64,000 nt of DNA from CAYFKJ01 sp964343605 (GCA_964343605.1 CAYFKJ010000001.1:558001-622000); one strand, 5' to 3'. Numbered from the stretch's first letter, positions 8,300-17,282 are shown. Program-made: numbers and translations. Notes: generated by a model from the letters alone, not told the origin.

Positions 8300-9976
8300 T
8301 TACATGTTCGGATAGTTGGGACCGCCGCCCCCTTCGGGCACCGTCCAGTTGATATTCTGGGTGGGATCCTTGATATCGCAGGTTTTGCAGTGCACGCAGT
8401 TTTGGGCGTTGATCTGTAGGCGCGGGTCCGAACCGTCATCCTCGGTAACGATCTCATAAACGCCGGCGGGGCAATAGCGCTGCTCGGGCGCGTCGTACAG
8501 CGCCAAGTTCGTTTCGATTGCGACGCTTTCGTCCTTCAGGCGCAAGTGTACCGGCTGGTCTTCCTCATGATTGGTGCTGGAGATGAAGACCGACGACAGT
8601 TTGTCGAAAGAGATGACGCCGTCCGGCTTGGGATATTCGATCTTGGGGCATTCCGACGCCTTCTTCAGCTTGTCGTGATCGGCATGCTGGCGGAACGTCC
8701 AAGGCGCGCGCCCGCGCAGCACCTTGAGGTCGATGCCGCCCAGCAACGTGCCCAACCAAAGACCGAAACGGAACGACGGGCGGAAGTTCCGTACCTTGTA
8801 GAGCTCGTCGTAAACCCAGGAGTTCTTGAACCGATCGGTGAAACCGGTCAGCACGCCCTGGCCCTCGTCGCCCGAAGACAGCGCCTCGAAGACCGCCTCG
8901 GCGGCCAGCATGCCCGATTTCATCGAGGTGTGGCTGCCCTTGATCTTCGGCACGTTCATCATGCCGGCCTCGCAGCCGATCAGGGCGCCGCCCGGAAATA
9001 CCATCTTAGGCAGCGACTGGATGCCGCCTTCGTTCAGGGCGCGCGCGCCGTAAGCGATACGCCGCCCCCCTTCGAACATCGTGCGCAGTTCAGGATGGGT
9101 CTTGCAGCGCTGGAATTCATCGAACGGCGAAAGGTGCGGGTTCTCGTAATCGAGGCCGATGACGAAACCGACCGCGACCTGGTTGTCCTCGAGGTGATAG
9201 ATAAAGCTGCCGCCGTAGGTCTTGCTGTCGAGCGGCCAGCCAGCGGTATGCATGATCAGGCCCGGCTGGTGTTTTTCCGGCTCGATCTCCCACAGTTCCT
9301 TGATGCCGATGCCGTAGGATTGCGGATCGGCGTCGCTGCGGAGGTCGAACTTCTCCATCAACTCCTTGCCGAGCGAGCCGCGGCAGCCTTCGCCGAACAA
9401 AGTGTATTTGGCGTGGAGCTCGACGCCGGGTTCGTATTCGCCCTTGTGCGAGCCGTCCGCCGCAATGCCCATGTCGCCGGTGGCGATGCCTTTGACCCGG
9501 CCTTCATCGTCGTAAAGCACCTCCGCGGCAGCGAAACCCGGAAAGATCTCGACGCCCATGCTCTCTGCCTGTTCCGCCAGCCAGCGGCAAACGTTGCCCA
9601 GGCTGATGATGTAGTTGCCATGGTTGTTGAACTGCGGCGGCAGCATGATGTTGGGCCAGCGGATGGCATTGGGCTTGGTGAGAAAAAGGAATTTTTCCTT
9701 GGTGACCGGCGTGTTGAGCGGCGCACCCCGTTCCTTCCAGTCGGGGAACAACTCGTTCATGGCGCGCGGTTCCATGATGGCGCCCGACAGAATGTGGGCG
9801 CCGACCTCCGAGCCTTTTTCGACGACGCAGATCGTCAGTTCGGTTTCGGCCTCCGCCGCCAGTTGACTGAGCCGGATCGCCGCGGATAAACCGGACGGGC
9901 CGGCGCCGACGATCACCACGTCGAATTCCATGCTCTCGCGGACCGCCTGCTCTTCCCCGGCTGTTTGCTCTGACAT
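8300..9976 (-). CDS. Electron-transfer flavoprotein:ubiquinone oxidoreductase
   Basis: The product has 558 residues. ATG 9976 is preceded by GGAGG at good spacing; a longer frame to 10078 is unlikely. It passes electrons from reduced ETF (beta-oxidation, amino-acid and choline-type dehydrogenases) to the membrane quinone pool. The FAD-binding motif VVIVGAGPSGLSAAIRL lies at about 20-36. The ETF-QO core includes GAHILSGAIMEPRAMNELFP and the quinone-site region. The C-terminal ferredoxin-like part holds the 4Fe-4S cysteines: one in RYCPAGVYE and three in NCVHCKTCDIKDP. Length and ending (GGGGPNYPNM) are canonical. It is a monocistronic gene facing away from the glycosylase gene. Confidence 0.97.
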   Translation of the reverse strand: MSEQTAGEEQAVRESMEFDVVIVGAGPSGLSAAIRLSQLAAEAETELTICVVEKGSEVGAHILSGAIMEPRAMNELFPDWKERGAPLNTPVTKEKFLFLTKPNAIRWPNIMLPPQFNNHGNYIISLGNVCRWLAEQAESMGVEIFPGFAAAEVLYDDEGRVKGIATGDMGIAADGSHKGEYEPGVELHAKYTLFGEGCRGSLGKELMEKFDLRSDADPQSYGIGIKELWEIEPEKHQPGLIMHTAGWPLDSKTYGGSFIYHLEDNQVAVGFVIGLDYENPHLSPFDEFQRCKTHPELRTMFEGGRRIAYGARALNEGGIQSLPKMVFPGGALIGCEAGMMNVPKIKGSHTSMKSGMLAAEAVFEALSSGDEGQGVLTGFTDRFKNSWVYDELYKVRNFRPSFRFGLWLGTLLGGIDLKVLRGRAPWTFRQHADHDKLKKASECPKIEYPKPDGVISFDKLSSVFISSTNHEEDQPVHLRLKDESVAIETNLALYDAPEQRYCPAGVYEIVTEDDGSDPRLQINAQNCVHCKTCDIKDPTQNINWTVPEGGGGPNYPNM

Positions 9977-10042
9977 CGTCGTCCTCCAGAAACGCTCACC
10001 CGTCGGCGGACGGGCGGTAATACTCTCGAATATCAATAGTGT

Positions 10043-10067
10043 CGGCAGGTATATGCCCCGCCTGCCG
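10043..10067. other. Inverted repeat in the divergent ETF-QO / uracil-DNA-glycosylase promoter region
   Basis: A 7-base inverted repeat CGGCAGG (10043-10049) / CCTGCCG (10061-10067) with an 11-base spacer sits in the 133 bases between the two divergent starts. It has no U-run, so it is not an intrinsic terminator. It could be an operator or simply a GC-rich chance repeat. Confidence 0.25.
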
Positions 10068-10109
10068 CCGGTGGTCAACGCTTAGTGACCCATGATAGTT
10101 TAACGCGCC

Positions 10110-10949
10110 ATGACCGCCATTGCACAGGATACCGCCAACTTGAAGTGGCTGATCGAAGCCGGCGCCGACGAAGCCGTCGGCGACGTGCCGCGAAACGCCT
10201 TTGAGGAATCGGCGAAGCCATCGGAGAACCCTTCGGTCCAGGCGAACGCCGCCCCGGCAGCGGCGGAAATCAGTCGGCAGACAGACACCCCGGCAAAGCC
10301 GGCGCCTCGAGCGGCGACGGTGCCGCTCGAACTCGAATCGGTGGAGGCCGCCCAGGCCAGCGCCAAGTCGCTGGCGGAAAGCGCGGCGACCTTGGCCGAA
10401 CTGGCGGCGGCCATGCAGGCCTTCGAGGGCTGCGCGTTGAAGCACACCGCCGCCAACCTGGTGTTCGGCGACGGCAATCCGGATTCCGACATCATGTTCA
10501 TCGGCGAAGCGCCCGGAGCCGACGAGGACCGCGAGGGCAAGCCGTTCGTCGGCGTATCCGGGAAACTGCTCGACCGCATGATCGCCGCCATCGGCCTGGA
10601 TCGGACCTCCGCCTACATCACCAACATCCTGCCCTGGCGTCCGCCGGGCAACCGCAAGCCGTCCCCGGCCGAGGTCGCCAGTTGTCTCCCCTTCATCGCC
10701 CGGCATATCGCACTGGTATCGCCGAAGATTCTGGTGCTCGTGGGCGGCACCTCGACCTCCAATCTTTTGCAGACCAGCCAGGGCATTACCCGGCTTCGCG
10801 GGCGGTGGAAGACCTACACCGGATCGGGGGAAGACATTCCCGTCATGCCGATCTATCATCCCGCCTACCTGTTGCGGCAGCCCGGGCTGAAGCGGGAAGC
10901 GTGGCGCGATCTGCTCGACATCAAAGAGCGTTTGAACAGTGACGATTAA
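10110..10949 (+). CDS. Uracil-DNA glycosylase, family-4-like but lacking two Fe-S cysteines
   Basis: The product has 279 residues. Residues 1-100 are a low-complexity Ala/Pro/Glu-rich region. The catalytic domain follows: motif GEAPGADEDREGKPFVG (132-148), TNILPWRPPGNRKPSP (171-186) and C-terminal YHPAYLLRQPG. These are family-4 uracil-DNA glycosylase motifs for removing uracil from DNA in base excision repair. Classical family-4 enzymes bind a 4Fe-4S cluster with four Cys. Here only Cys108 (GCALK) and Cys192 (SCLPFI) remain; the first Cys of the CxxC pair is Phe105, and the Cys before RPPGNR is Trp176. A cluster is therefore unlikely. A broad-specificity, cluster-free glycosylase class has been described in Bradyrhizobium, and this protein may belong there (from memory). 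Confidence 0.85.
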   Translation: MTAIAQDTANLKWLIEAGADEAVGDVPRNAFEESAKPSENPSVQANAAPAAAEISRQTDTPAKPAPRAATVPLELESVEAAQASAKSLAESAATLAELAAAMQAFEGCALKHTAANLVFGDGNPDSDIMFIGEAPGADEDREGKPFVGVSGKLLDRMIAAIGLDRTSAYITNILPWRPPGNRKPSPAEVASCLPFIARHIALVSPKILVLVGGTSTSNLLQTSQGITRLRGRWKTYTGSGEDIPVMPIYHPAYLLRQPGLKREAWRDLLDIKERLNSDD

Positions 10950-11071
10950 GCGCGGGATTTGAATTCGAGGGGCGCATGATCTTGTGTTTTTCCAACCTGC
11001 TTTCGCTAGATATAGATAATTTCGGCGTCGTTTTGCTTGCCGATCGCGGGGCATTCGGGTAAGTACGCCGT

Positions 11072-12937
11072 ATGCGGGAGAGGTCCTTTTCATCCGAGGC
11101 AATGCCTCGGCGGAGACCCGGCGGGGCAATCGGCAAGCCCTTTGGCCGCAATCTAGTCCCTGTTCTCGCGGTTTCCGCGCTCGCGACATTCGGCTGTCTC
11201 GCTCTCCCTCTTGCGGCAAAAGCGGCCATGGAACCCGTTGTGGAGCGCGCGACAGTTGACCTCCCCACCATTCTTTCCGATTCCGACGTGACGCTCTACC
11301 GCAAAATTTTCAATTTGCAGGAAAAGGCGGAATGGAAGAAAGCCGACCGCCTGATAAAGAAGCTCCAGGACCAACGGCTGATGGGCCGTGTCCTCTATCA
11401 GCGGTATATGCATCCCACCGGTTGGCGCTCCAGTTTCCGTCAACTCTCTCACTGGATGAAGCACTACGCCGACCAGCCGGGCGCGGTTCGGGTCTACAAG
11501 CTTGCGCGGCGGCGTAAACCGGTAAATTCGCATCCGCCGCGCCGGCCGCGCGGACCAGCCAGCGGTATCTACGCAGAGGCCGAGAGCAAGCCGCTCTACA
11601 GGTCTCCCAAGCGGCGCAGCCGAGCCCAGCGCAGCCACGTTCGCCACGTTCAGCGCGATATCCGCCGGCACTTGTTGCGGGGCGAAGGAAAGCGGGCCGC
11701 CGAGCATTTGGCCGACAAGAAGTACATGCGCTACTTCGATCCCGTCGAGATCGATCTCCTGAAGGCCAAGGTCGCGGCGGTGCTGTTCCGCACCGGTCGT
11801 CGTGAGCAGGCCTATGAAATGGCTCACGGTGTGGTGAAGCAGATACGCAAGTACACCGTTCAGGCCGACTGGGTGGCCGGCATTTCAGCCTGGAGCCTCG
11901 GCAACTACGCCGAAGCCGGCCGCCATTTCGAGGCCATGATCACCGCCCCCGCCGCGTCCGATCGCGACATCGCAAGCGGCGCCTTCTGGGGCGCCCGCGC
12001 GGCGCTGGCCGATCGCCGGCCGGCTGACGTGAACCGGCTGCTGGCCGTTGCCGCCACCCGCCCCCGCACGTTCTACGGTCTGGTCGCCGCCCGTCAGCTT
12101 GGCGTCGCCTCGCCGTTTTCTTGGACGCCGCCGCCGATCGATCCTTCGACGTTTTCCGGCCTCAGCGCCGACCCTGCCATCGGTCGCGCCATCGCCCTGG
12201 TGCAGGTCGGGCAGAACAACTGGGCCGCCAGCGAAATCCGCCGGCTGTTCCCTTCCGCCGACGGCGCCAAACGCATGGCCCTGCTGGGCCTGGCGGCGCA
12301 CGTCGGCGTGCCGTCCGCCGAACTCAGCCTGGCCCGCGCCGTCCTGGGTTCGGACGGCCAGGCCTTCGACACCGCCCTTTATCCATTGCCGCCCTGGGAA
12401 CCGCGCAACGGTTTCAAGGTCGACCGGGCTCTGGTCTATGCCTTCATGCGACAGGAATCGGCTTTCAAGACCAAGGCCAAGAGCCGCGACGGCGCACGCG
12501 GCCTGATGCAGCTCATGCCGCGAACCGCCAGCTTCATCGCCCGCGACAGATCGCTTCGGGGGCGCAACCGGCGCGCCCTCTTCACGCCCGAGCTCAACCT
12601 GGAACTCGGCCAGCGCTACCTGAAGCACCTGATGGAAACCGAAGGCGTGGAAGAGAACCTCGTCCTGCTCGCCGCCGCCTACAACGGCGGACCCGGCAAC
12701 CTGCGAAAGTGGCTGCGCCGTATGAATCGGACCGACGATCCGCTATTGTTCGTCGAATCGCTGCCGTCGCGCGAAACACGGAAGTTCATCCGCCGCGTGC
12801 TCGGCAATTTCTGGATCTACCGCGACCGCCTGAACCGGCAAAGTCCGTCGCTTGACGCCGTTGCCGTCGGCCAGTGGCCGCACTACACCACCCTCGATAC
12901 CGAAGTGAGAACCGCCCAGACCAATGTCCAAAATTAG
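11072..12937 (+). CDS. Soluble lytic murein transglycosylase (Slt-type)
   Basis: The product has 621 residues. It begins with an N-terminal basic stretch and a hydrophobic signal (NLVPVLAVSALATFGCLALPLAAKA), so it is exported. Translation could also start at the second ATG (11102, MPRRRP). The middle is a helical superhelix typical of Slt enzymes. The SLT catalytic domain lies near residues 450-600: VYAFMRQESAFKTKAKS contains the catalytic Glu, then GARGLMQLMPRTA and LLAAAYNGGPGNLRKWL. It cleaves the MurNAc-GlcNAc bond of peptidoglycan to anhydro-muropeptides in the periplasm. The end overlaps the moaB start by 14 bases, so the two genes are probably co-transcribed although functionally unrelated. 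Confidence 0.93.
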   Translation: MRERSFSSEAMPRRRPGGAIGKPFGRNLVPVLAVSALATFGCLALPLAAKAAMEPVVERATVDLPTILSDSDVTLYRKIFNLQEKAEWKKADRLIKKLQDQRLMGRVLYQRYMHPTGWRSSFRQLSHWMKHYADQPGAVRVYKLARRRKPVNSHPPRRPRGPASGIYAEAESKPLYRSPKRRSRAQRSHVRHVQRDIRRHLLRGEGKRAAEHLADKKYMRYFDPVEIDLLKAKVAAVLFRTGRREQAYEMAHGVVKQIRKYTVQADWVAGISAWSLGNYAEAGRHFEAMITAPAASDRDIASGAFWGARAALADRRPADVNRLLAVAATRPRTFYGLVAARQLGVASPFSWTPPPIDPSTFSGLSADPAIGRAIALVQVGQNNWAASEIRRLFPSADGAKRMALLGLAAHVGVPSAELSLARAVLGSDGQAFDTALYPLPPWEPRNGFKVDRALVYAFMRQESAFKTKAKSRDGARGLMQLMPRTASFIARDRSLRGRNRRALFTPELNLELGQRYLKHLMETEGVEENLVLLAAAYNGGPGNLRKWLRRMNRTDDPLLFVESLPSRETRKFIRRVLGNFWIYRDRLNRQSPSLDAVAVGQWPHYTTLDTEVRTAQTNVQN

Positions 12938-13454
12938 CGGCCCCCGGGATTTCATCCCCGTCCACATCGCCGTCCTGACCGTTTCCGACAGCCGTACCCT
13001 CGAAGACGACAAATCCGGACAGACCCTCGTCGACCGCCTGACCAAGTCGGGTCACATCCTGGCCGACCGCGCCATCGTCAAGGATGAGGTGCCGATCATC
13101 CAGGCCCAAGTGCAAACCTGGATCGACGATCCCGATATCAACGTCGTACTCTCGACCGGCGGCACCGGCGTGACGGGGCGCGACGTCACGCCTGAGGCCT
13201 TCGAAGACCTGTATGAAAAATCGATCCCCGGTTTCGGCGAGCTCTTCCGCATGCTGAGCTACGACAAGATCGGCACGTCCACGATCCAGTCGCGGGCCAC
13301 CGGCGGGGTGGCCAACGGCACCTATCTCTTCGCCCTGCCCGGTTCGCCCGGCGCCTGCAAGGACGCCTGGGACGATATCCTGGAATCGCAGCTCGACTAC
13401 CGCTTCAAGCCGTGTAATTTCGTCGAGCTCATGGACCGCCTGCTCGAGAAATAG
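12924..13454 (+). CDS. moaB: Molybdenum cofactor biosynthesis protein B
   Basis: The product has 176 residues of the MoaB/MogA fold. The opening HIAVLTVSDSRTLEDDKSG, the substrate loop LSTGGTGVTGRDVTPEA (about 70-86) and the ending FALPGSPGACKDAW are family signatures. MoaB-type proteins adenylate molybdopterin before metal insertion, or stay structurally MoaB without activity in some bacteria. A bis-MGD enzyme gene lies 1.4 kb downstream on the other strand. The gene overlaps the transglycosylase end at its 5' side and runs 26 bases into the convergent glycosyltransferase gene at its 3' side. Confidence 0.93.
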   Translation: MSKISGPRDFIPVHIAVLTVSDSRTLEDDKSGQTLVDRLTKSGHILADRAIVKDEVPIIQAQVQTWIDDPDINVVLSTGGTGVTGRDVTPEAFEDLYEKSIPGFGELFRMLSYDKIGTSTIQSRATGGVANGTYLFALPGSPGACKDAWDDILESQLDYRFKPCNFVELMDRLLEK

Positions 13455-14055
13455 CGCGCCAAGCCTCAAAGTCCTCGACGGTATCGACGTCCGATAGGGT
13501 TTCCAACCTGGCGACATCAAGCCGGCGGTCCAGACCCGCCAACGTGTCTTCGAGGGCGTGGGGACTGGACCACCGGACATTAGCGTAGAGACGAGGCCGA
13601 AGGCGGTTCACGGGTGCGGGGCGGCGTCTGAGACCGATCAGCCAATAACCGCCATCGGATGCGGGCCCGACAACTGCGCCATGGCCATCCAATGCCTTGA
13701 ATGCCCTCTCGATGTGGCGGACGGTGATGCCAGGCACATCGCTGCCAATGACGATGACCGGCCCAGGCGGCAGGGTGCGGGCGGGAAAAGCCATACGTTC
13801 GCCCAAGTCGCCCCGCCCCTGGGGAATTCGGCAAAATGCCGACGGCCAAAAACGACCCTCTTCCGAGAATTCATCCGGCGTGACCGACAGCCAAACCCGC
13901 CAGCGCTCGCCCAGCATACGGTGCATAAGTCGCGACGTGGCACCGCGGTAGAACCGCAAGGCCGCCAGACGGCCGATACCCGCCGCCAGTCTCGTCTTGA
14001 CGGTGCCGAAGCGCGGCGCCTTGACCATGATGACGAGGTGGCGTTGCAGGATCAT
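13429..14055 (-). CDS. GT-A fold nucleotidyltransferase-like glycosyltransferase (TIGR04282 / DUF2064 family)
   Basis: The product has 208 residues from ATG 14055; a longer frame to 14340 overlaps the upstream gene and is rejected. The start MILQRHLVIMVKAPRFGTVKTRLA is the TIGR04282 signature. It is followed by GDLGERM (about 95), VIVIGSDVPGIT with an Asp of the nucleotide-sugar site, and GPASDGGYWLIGLRR (about 140). Members are paired with a GT2 enzyme of the TIGR04283 family, as here, where start and upstream stop overlap as ATGA. Some members occur in arsenosugar pathways, but no arsenic genes are visible here. The acceptor is unknown. Confidence 0.85.
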   Translation of the reverse strand: MILQRHLVIMVKAPRFGTVKTRLAAGIGRLAALRFYRGATSRLMHRMLGERWRVWLSVTPDEFSEEGRFWPSAFCRIPQGRGDLGERMAFPARTLPPGPVIVIGSDVPGITVRHIERAFKALDGHGAVVGPASDGGYWLIGLRRRPAPVNRLRPRLYANVRWSSPHALEDTLAGLDRRLDVARLETLSDVDTVEDFEAWRAISRAGGP

Positions 14056-14744
14056 CCGTATATCCTGGCAATCAGGGGCGGCGGCACGCGAAGGAAGAAT
14101 AGTGCGAGACAAAATAGGTTTCGCGTACTTCGCATAAGGTAACCCCGTCGGCGGAACTTGGCGGCGCTTGTAACGGCGCGGCCGGCCAAAAAATGAAGCC
14201 GCGTTTTGCCGAGACGGCGGATGATGTCCACATCCTCCATGATCGGCAGGGGGCGAAAGCCGCCGATGCGTTCGTAAAGCTGACGCGAGATCAGCAGTCC
14301 CTGGTCGCCGTAAGGCAGCGCCAGAATCCGGTTGCGCCACGCCACTATCGCCTCAAGCCGCCGTGCAGCGGCCGAATCATCGTCCAGGCCGAAGCGAAAG
14401 ATCGCCGCTTTGTCCCCGTTGCCTTTTTGGGCAATGAAGGATCCGACTTCGTCCTGCCAGCCGTCGGGCAGGACGGTGTCGGCATGGAGGAAGAGCAACC
14501 AGGCCGCTCCCCGGGTGAGCCCCGCATCCGCCCCGGCCGCCATCTGGGCGCCGCGTCCCCGCTGCGTCTCGATCACCTCCGCACCTTCCGCCCGGCCCAG
14601 GGAAACGGTTTCGTCGACGGAGCCCCCATCGGCAATGATCACCTCGACCCCAGCCAGCGAGGCAAGTGCTGCCGGCAAGTCGGCGGCGGCGTTGAACGTC
14701 GGCACGACGGCAATCAATTTGGCGGCGGCTTCCATGGCGCGCAT
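14052..14744 (-). CDS. Family 2 glycosyltransferase (TIGR04283 type)
   Basis: The product has 230 residues; the first ATG is 14744 and a second in-frame ATG at 14735 is equally possible. The GT2 core shows IAVVPTFNAAADLPAAL (about 10-26), VIIADGGSVDET, GRGAQMAAGA, FLHADTVLPDGW with the DxD-like metal site, and GDQGLLISRQLYERIGGF. A hydrophobic C-terminal segment (LFCLALFFLRVPPPLIARIYG) suggests membrane association. It is coupled by an ATGA overlap to the TIGR04282 partner. The pair most likely transfers a sugar to a lipid or small molecule at the inner membrane; the product cannot be named. Confidence 0.87.
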   Translation of the reverse strand: MRAMEAAAKLIAVVPTFNAAADLPAALASLAGVEVIIADGGSVDETVSLGRAEGAEVIETQRGRGAQMAAGADAGLTRGAAWLLFLHADTVLPDGWQDEVGSFIAQKGNGDKAAIFRFGLDDDSAAARRLEAIVAWRNRILALPYGDQGLLISRQLYERIGGFRPLPIMEDVDIIRRLGKTRLHFLAGRAVTSAAKFRRRGYLMRSTRNLFCLALFFLRVPPPLIARIYG

Positions 14745-14819
14745 GTTAGGGCGATTCCAGTCACGACGGAATCGCTTCTGCCTTTGTACCTGCTGCCCGA
14801 ACCCGGTTAAACGAAACGC

Positions 14820-14846
14820 GGCGTTTCCGACAGGGCTGGAAACGCC
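14820..14846. other. Inverted repeat between the GT2 and molybdoenzyme genes
   Basis: A perfect 9-base inverted repeat GGCGTTTCC (14820-14828) / GGAAACGCC (14838-14846) with a 9-base loop lies downstream of the molybdoenzyme stop and upstream of the GT2 start, both on the minus strand. It may act as a weak or factor-dependent terminator, since there is no T-run after it. Confidence 0.35.
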
Positions 14847-14896
14847 CTAGCCGAGGCGACGGCCTTGCATCACCTCCAATCAGGGGATTAAAGGGT

Positions 14897-17137
14897 TCAG
14901 GCGTCGACCAGGTCGCCCGCCTCCTCGGGTACCTCTTGGAAGCAGGCAAAGCCCAGGTCGCTTTCCTCCACCTTTTCGATGTTGCAGAGGATGCAGCGCG
15001 CAATGGAGCCGCCGATCACCGGGTCGACGTCGTCCCTGAGCGGCGTCAGAACATTGGCCCCGACCGCCAGCGTTCCCTCGATGAGGTTTTCGCCGGGCAT
15101 GTACCAAAGTCCTTCGGCGTTGACCACGCGCGGGTCCATGCCGTCGAGGATCTTGACCTTGCGGACGATGGTTTGCTCCGTCGTGGAGGCGGAGACGCGC
15201 ACCCAGTCGCCTTCGACGACGCCATGGTCGTAGGCGGTTTCCGGACTCATCTCCAAGGTCGGGTAGGGCCGCCGGTCCAGCAGCCTTGGCACCTCGATGC
15301 CCAAGGTGGAATAAAACTCGACCGAGCGGGTGCCGCTCACCAGCACCAATGGATAATCCGCCGCCACGTCCGGCGTCGAATAGGGGCTGAGCGGCGGTTC
15401 GATGAATTCGGGCAAGGGATCGTAGCCGGCCTCGTCCAGCGTCGTCGAGGTGAACTCGATCTTGCCCGAGGCCGTGTTGAATCCGGGCTTGCCGTCTGGG
15501 CGCAACTTGCCGGACTTGTACTTCAAGGTTTCCACCTCGGTGCGGTAGGTCCCCATTTCGGCGAACTGCTGGAAATTGATGCCCAAGGGTTCCAGCCGGT
15601 AATCGAGCATCTCGGCATAGGATTTGATCGGCAGCCGATCGCCGTAGCCCATCCGCTGCAGAACGTCGAACAGCGGCTCCGCTTCCTCGCGCGCCTCGCC
15701 GCGGGGCTCGACCGCGCGGACACGGGCAGAGGCGATGTTGATGCCCGAGTACTCGGTGATGGCGTTGGATTCGAGGTGGGTCGTAATGGGCAGGATGTAG
15801 TCGGCCAGATGGGCGGTGGGCGATTCGAAGAGATCGCTGACGATCAGCAGATCGAGGTTCTTCAGCGCCGCCATGGTGGCGTAGGTATCCTCCAGACCGA
15901 CCATGGGATTGCAGGACGTCCATAAAGCCTTCACCGGATAAGGCTCGCCCGTCAACATGGCGTCGATGACCTGGCGGGGATGGGGGTAGGCCGTCGTCAC
16001 CGCCTTGGGGCCGGCGAACAGCGGGAACTTGTCGGCGCTCAGCATGGTGTCAAGCTTGCGGTCGACGCCCAGGGTCGAGTCGGCGGCGTAGTAGCCCGGC
16101 ATGCGGATGCCCGTTGGCGGCAGGAATCCGTTGCAGCTTTCCTGGTCCAGCTTGCCGGTCAGGGCCGGGATGAACCCCATCAGGCGCAGTGTGGAGATCG
16201 AGTTGCCGCCCATGGTGGCGCCGATGAAGGTGTAGAGCCCCGGTTTCTTGGCCTGCCAGATAAGCCTTGCGGCCTCGACGATATCGGCGGCGGGCACCCA
16301 GGTGATGTCCGCCACGCGACCAGGTGTGTAGTCGGCGGCGCGGGCTTTCAGGTCGTCGAAGCCGAGCGTCCAATCCGTGACGAATTCCGCGTCGAACCAG
16401 CCGTTGGTTATCATCGCATTGATGATGCCGTAAGCCAGAGCGGCATCCGTGCCCGGCCTGAGACGCAGCCACAATTCGGCGTCTTCCACGGGCTTGATGG
16501 GGCGCGGATCGACGACGATGGTGCGCGCCCCCTGGCGCTGCGCATCGTTGATGCGCTGCAGTTTGGAGCCGTTGGTTTCGCCCAGATTGACGCCCCACTG
16601 GATGATGAGGTCCGATCCCGACAGATCGACGAACGAGGGATAGGTCAAAAGATTGCCGTAGGTCAGCACGTCCGACATGAGTTGCGGCGTGAAGCACTGA
16701 TGGGAATCGTGTTTGAAGAACGTCGGGCTGCCGATGGCGTCGAGGAAGAGGTCGTAAGCGAAGTAATCCTTGGGCGGCAAGGACTGCACGGCCACCGCCG
16801 CAGGACCGTGCTCGTCGATGATGACGTTGAGGCGCTCGGCGATGTCATCAATGGCCTCGTCCCAGGTCACGCGCCGCCACTTGCCGGAACCGCGCTCCCC
16901 AACGCGCTTTTGCGGATAGATCACGCGTTTGGGCGCCTCCATCAGATCGATGGAGAACTTGCCCTTGGGACAGAGGTAGCCCTTGCTGAGAGGATGGTCC
17001 CGGTCGCCGATGACGCGCTTGACCTCCGTCGGCAAGGCGTTGGGGCGGGCAGTCGGGGCGGCGCCTTCATCTTCCGTTTCGACCAGCATGCCGCAGCGGA
17101 CAAGACAAAGACGGCAAGTCGTTCTGGTCATTCCCAT
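14897..17137 (-). CDS. Molybdopterin (bis-MGD) oxidoreductase, DMSO-reductase family
   Basis: The product has 746 residues from ATG 17137, which follows GGAGG; ATG 17131 is two codons in. The N-terminus binds a 4Fe-4S cluster: Cys8, Cys11, Cys15 and Cys56 (CX2CX3CX40C), followed by Lys58. The Mo/W ligand is most likely Cys148 in HDSHQCFTP, by position. Further family motifs are VVDPRPIKPVEDAELWL and LYTFIGATMGGNSIS. The C-terminal MGD-binding domain contains LVLVSGTRSVEFYSTLG. There is no Tat signal, so it is probably cytoplasmic. No small electron-transfer subunit lies beside it. The closest general types are thiosulfate/arsenite/acetylene-hydratase-like enzymes, but the substrate cannot be assigned. 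A radical SAM gene is divergent. Confidence 0.85.
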   Translation of the reverse strand: MGMTRTTCRLCLVRCGMLVETEDEGAAPTARPNALPTEVKRVIGDRDHPLSKGYLCPKGKFSIDLMEAPKRVIYPQKRVGERGSGKWRRVTWDEAIDDIAERLNVIIDEHGPAAVAVQSLPPKDYFAYDLFLDAIGSPTFFKHDSHQCFTPQLMSDVLTYGNLLTYPSFVDLSGSDLIIQWGVNLGETNGSKLQRINDAQRQGARTIVVDPRPIKPVEDAELWLRLRPGTDAALAYGIINAMITNGWFDAEFVTDWTLGFDDLKARAADYTPGRVADITWVPAADIVEAARLIWQAKKPGLYTFIGATMGGNSISTLRLMGFIPALTGKLDQESCNGFLPPTGIRMPGYYAADSTLGVDRKLDTMLSADKFPLFAGPKAVTTAYPHPRQVIDAMLTGEPYPVKALWTSCNPMVGLEDTYATMAALKNLDLLIVSDLFESPTAHLADYILPITTHLESNAITEYSGINIASARVRAVEPRGEAREEAEPLFDVLQRMGYGDRLPIKSYAEMLDYRLEPLGINFQQFAEMGTYRTEVETLKYKSGKLRPDGKPGFNTASGKIEFTSTTLDEAGYDPLPEFIEPPLSPYSTPDVAADYPLVLVSGTRSVEFYSTLGIEVPRLLDRRPYPTLEMSPETAYDHGVVEGDWVRVSASTTEQTIVRKVKILDGMDPRVVNAEGLWYMPGENLIEGTLAVGANVLTPLRDDVDPVIGGSIARCILCNIEKVEESDLGFACFQEVPEEAGDLVDA

Positions 17138-17282
17138 CGGGGCCTCCTTCACGCGTTGGATATACGCCAAATAACTGCAATTATTTTAAGGGTAACATAT
17201 GAAACCAATTTTCGGCGACAAAATCGGCATTGAATTATCCGTTAGTTCTTGATTTGTTCTAATTATCGAGTCATGCTCCGAC

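Noticed and set aside
13429..14340. 303-residue version of the TIGR04282 glycosyltransferase.
   Set aside because: The extra N-terminus covers the coding end of the GT2 gene; the family starts at MILQRHLVIMVKAPR.
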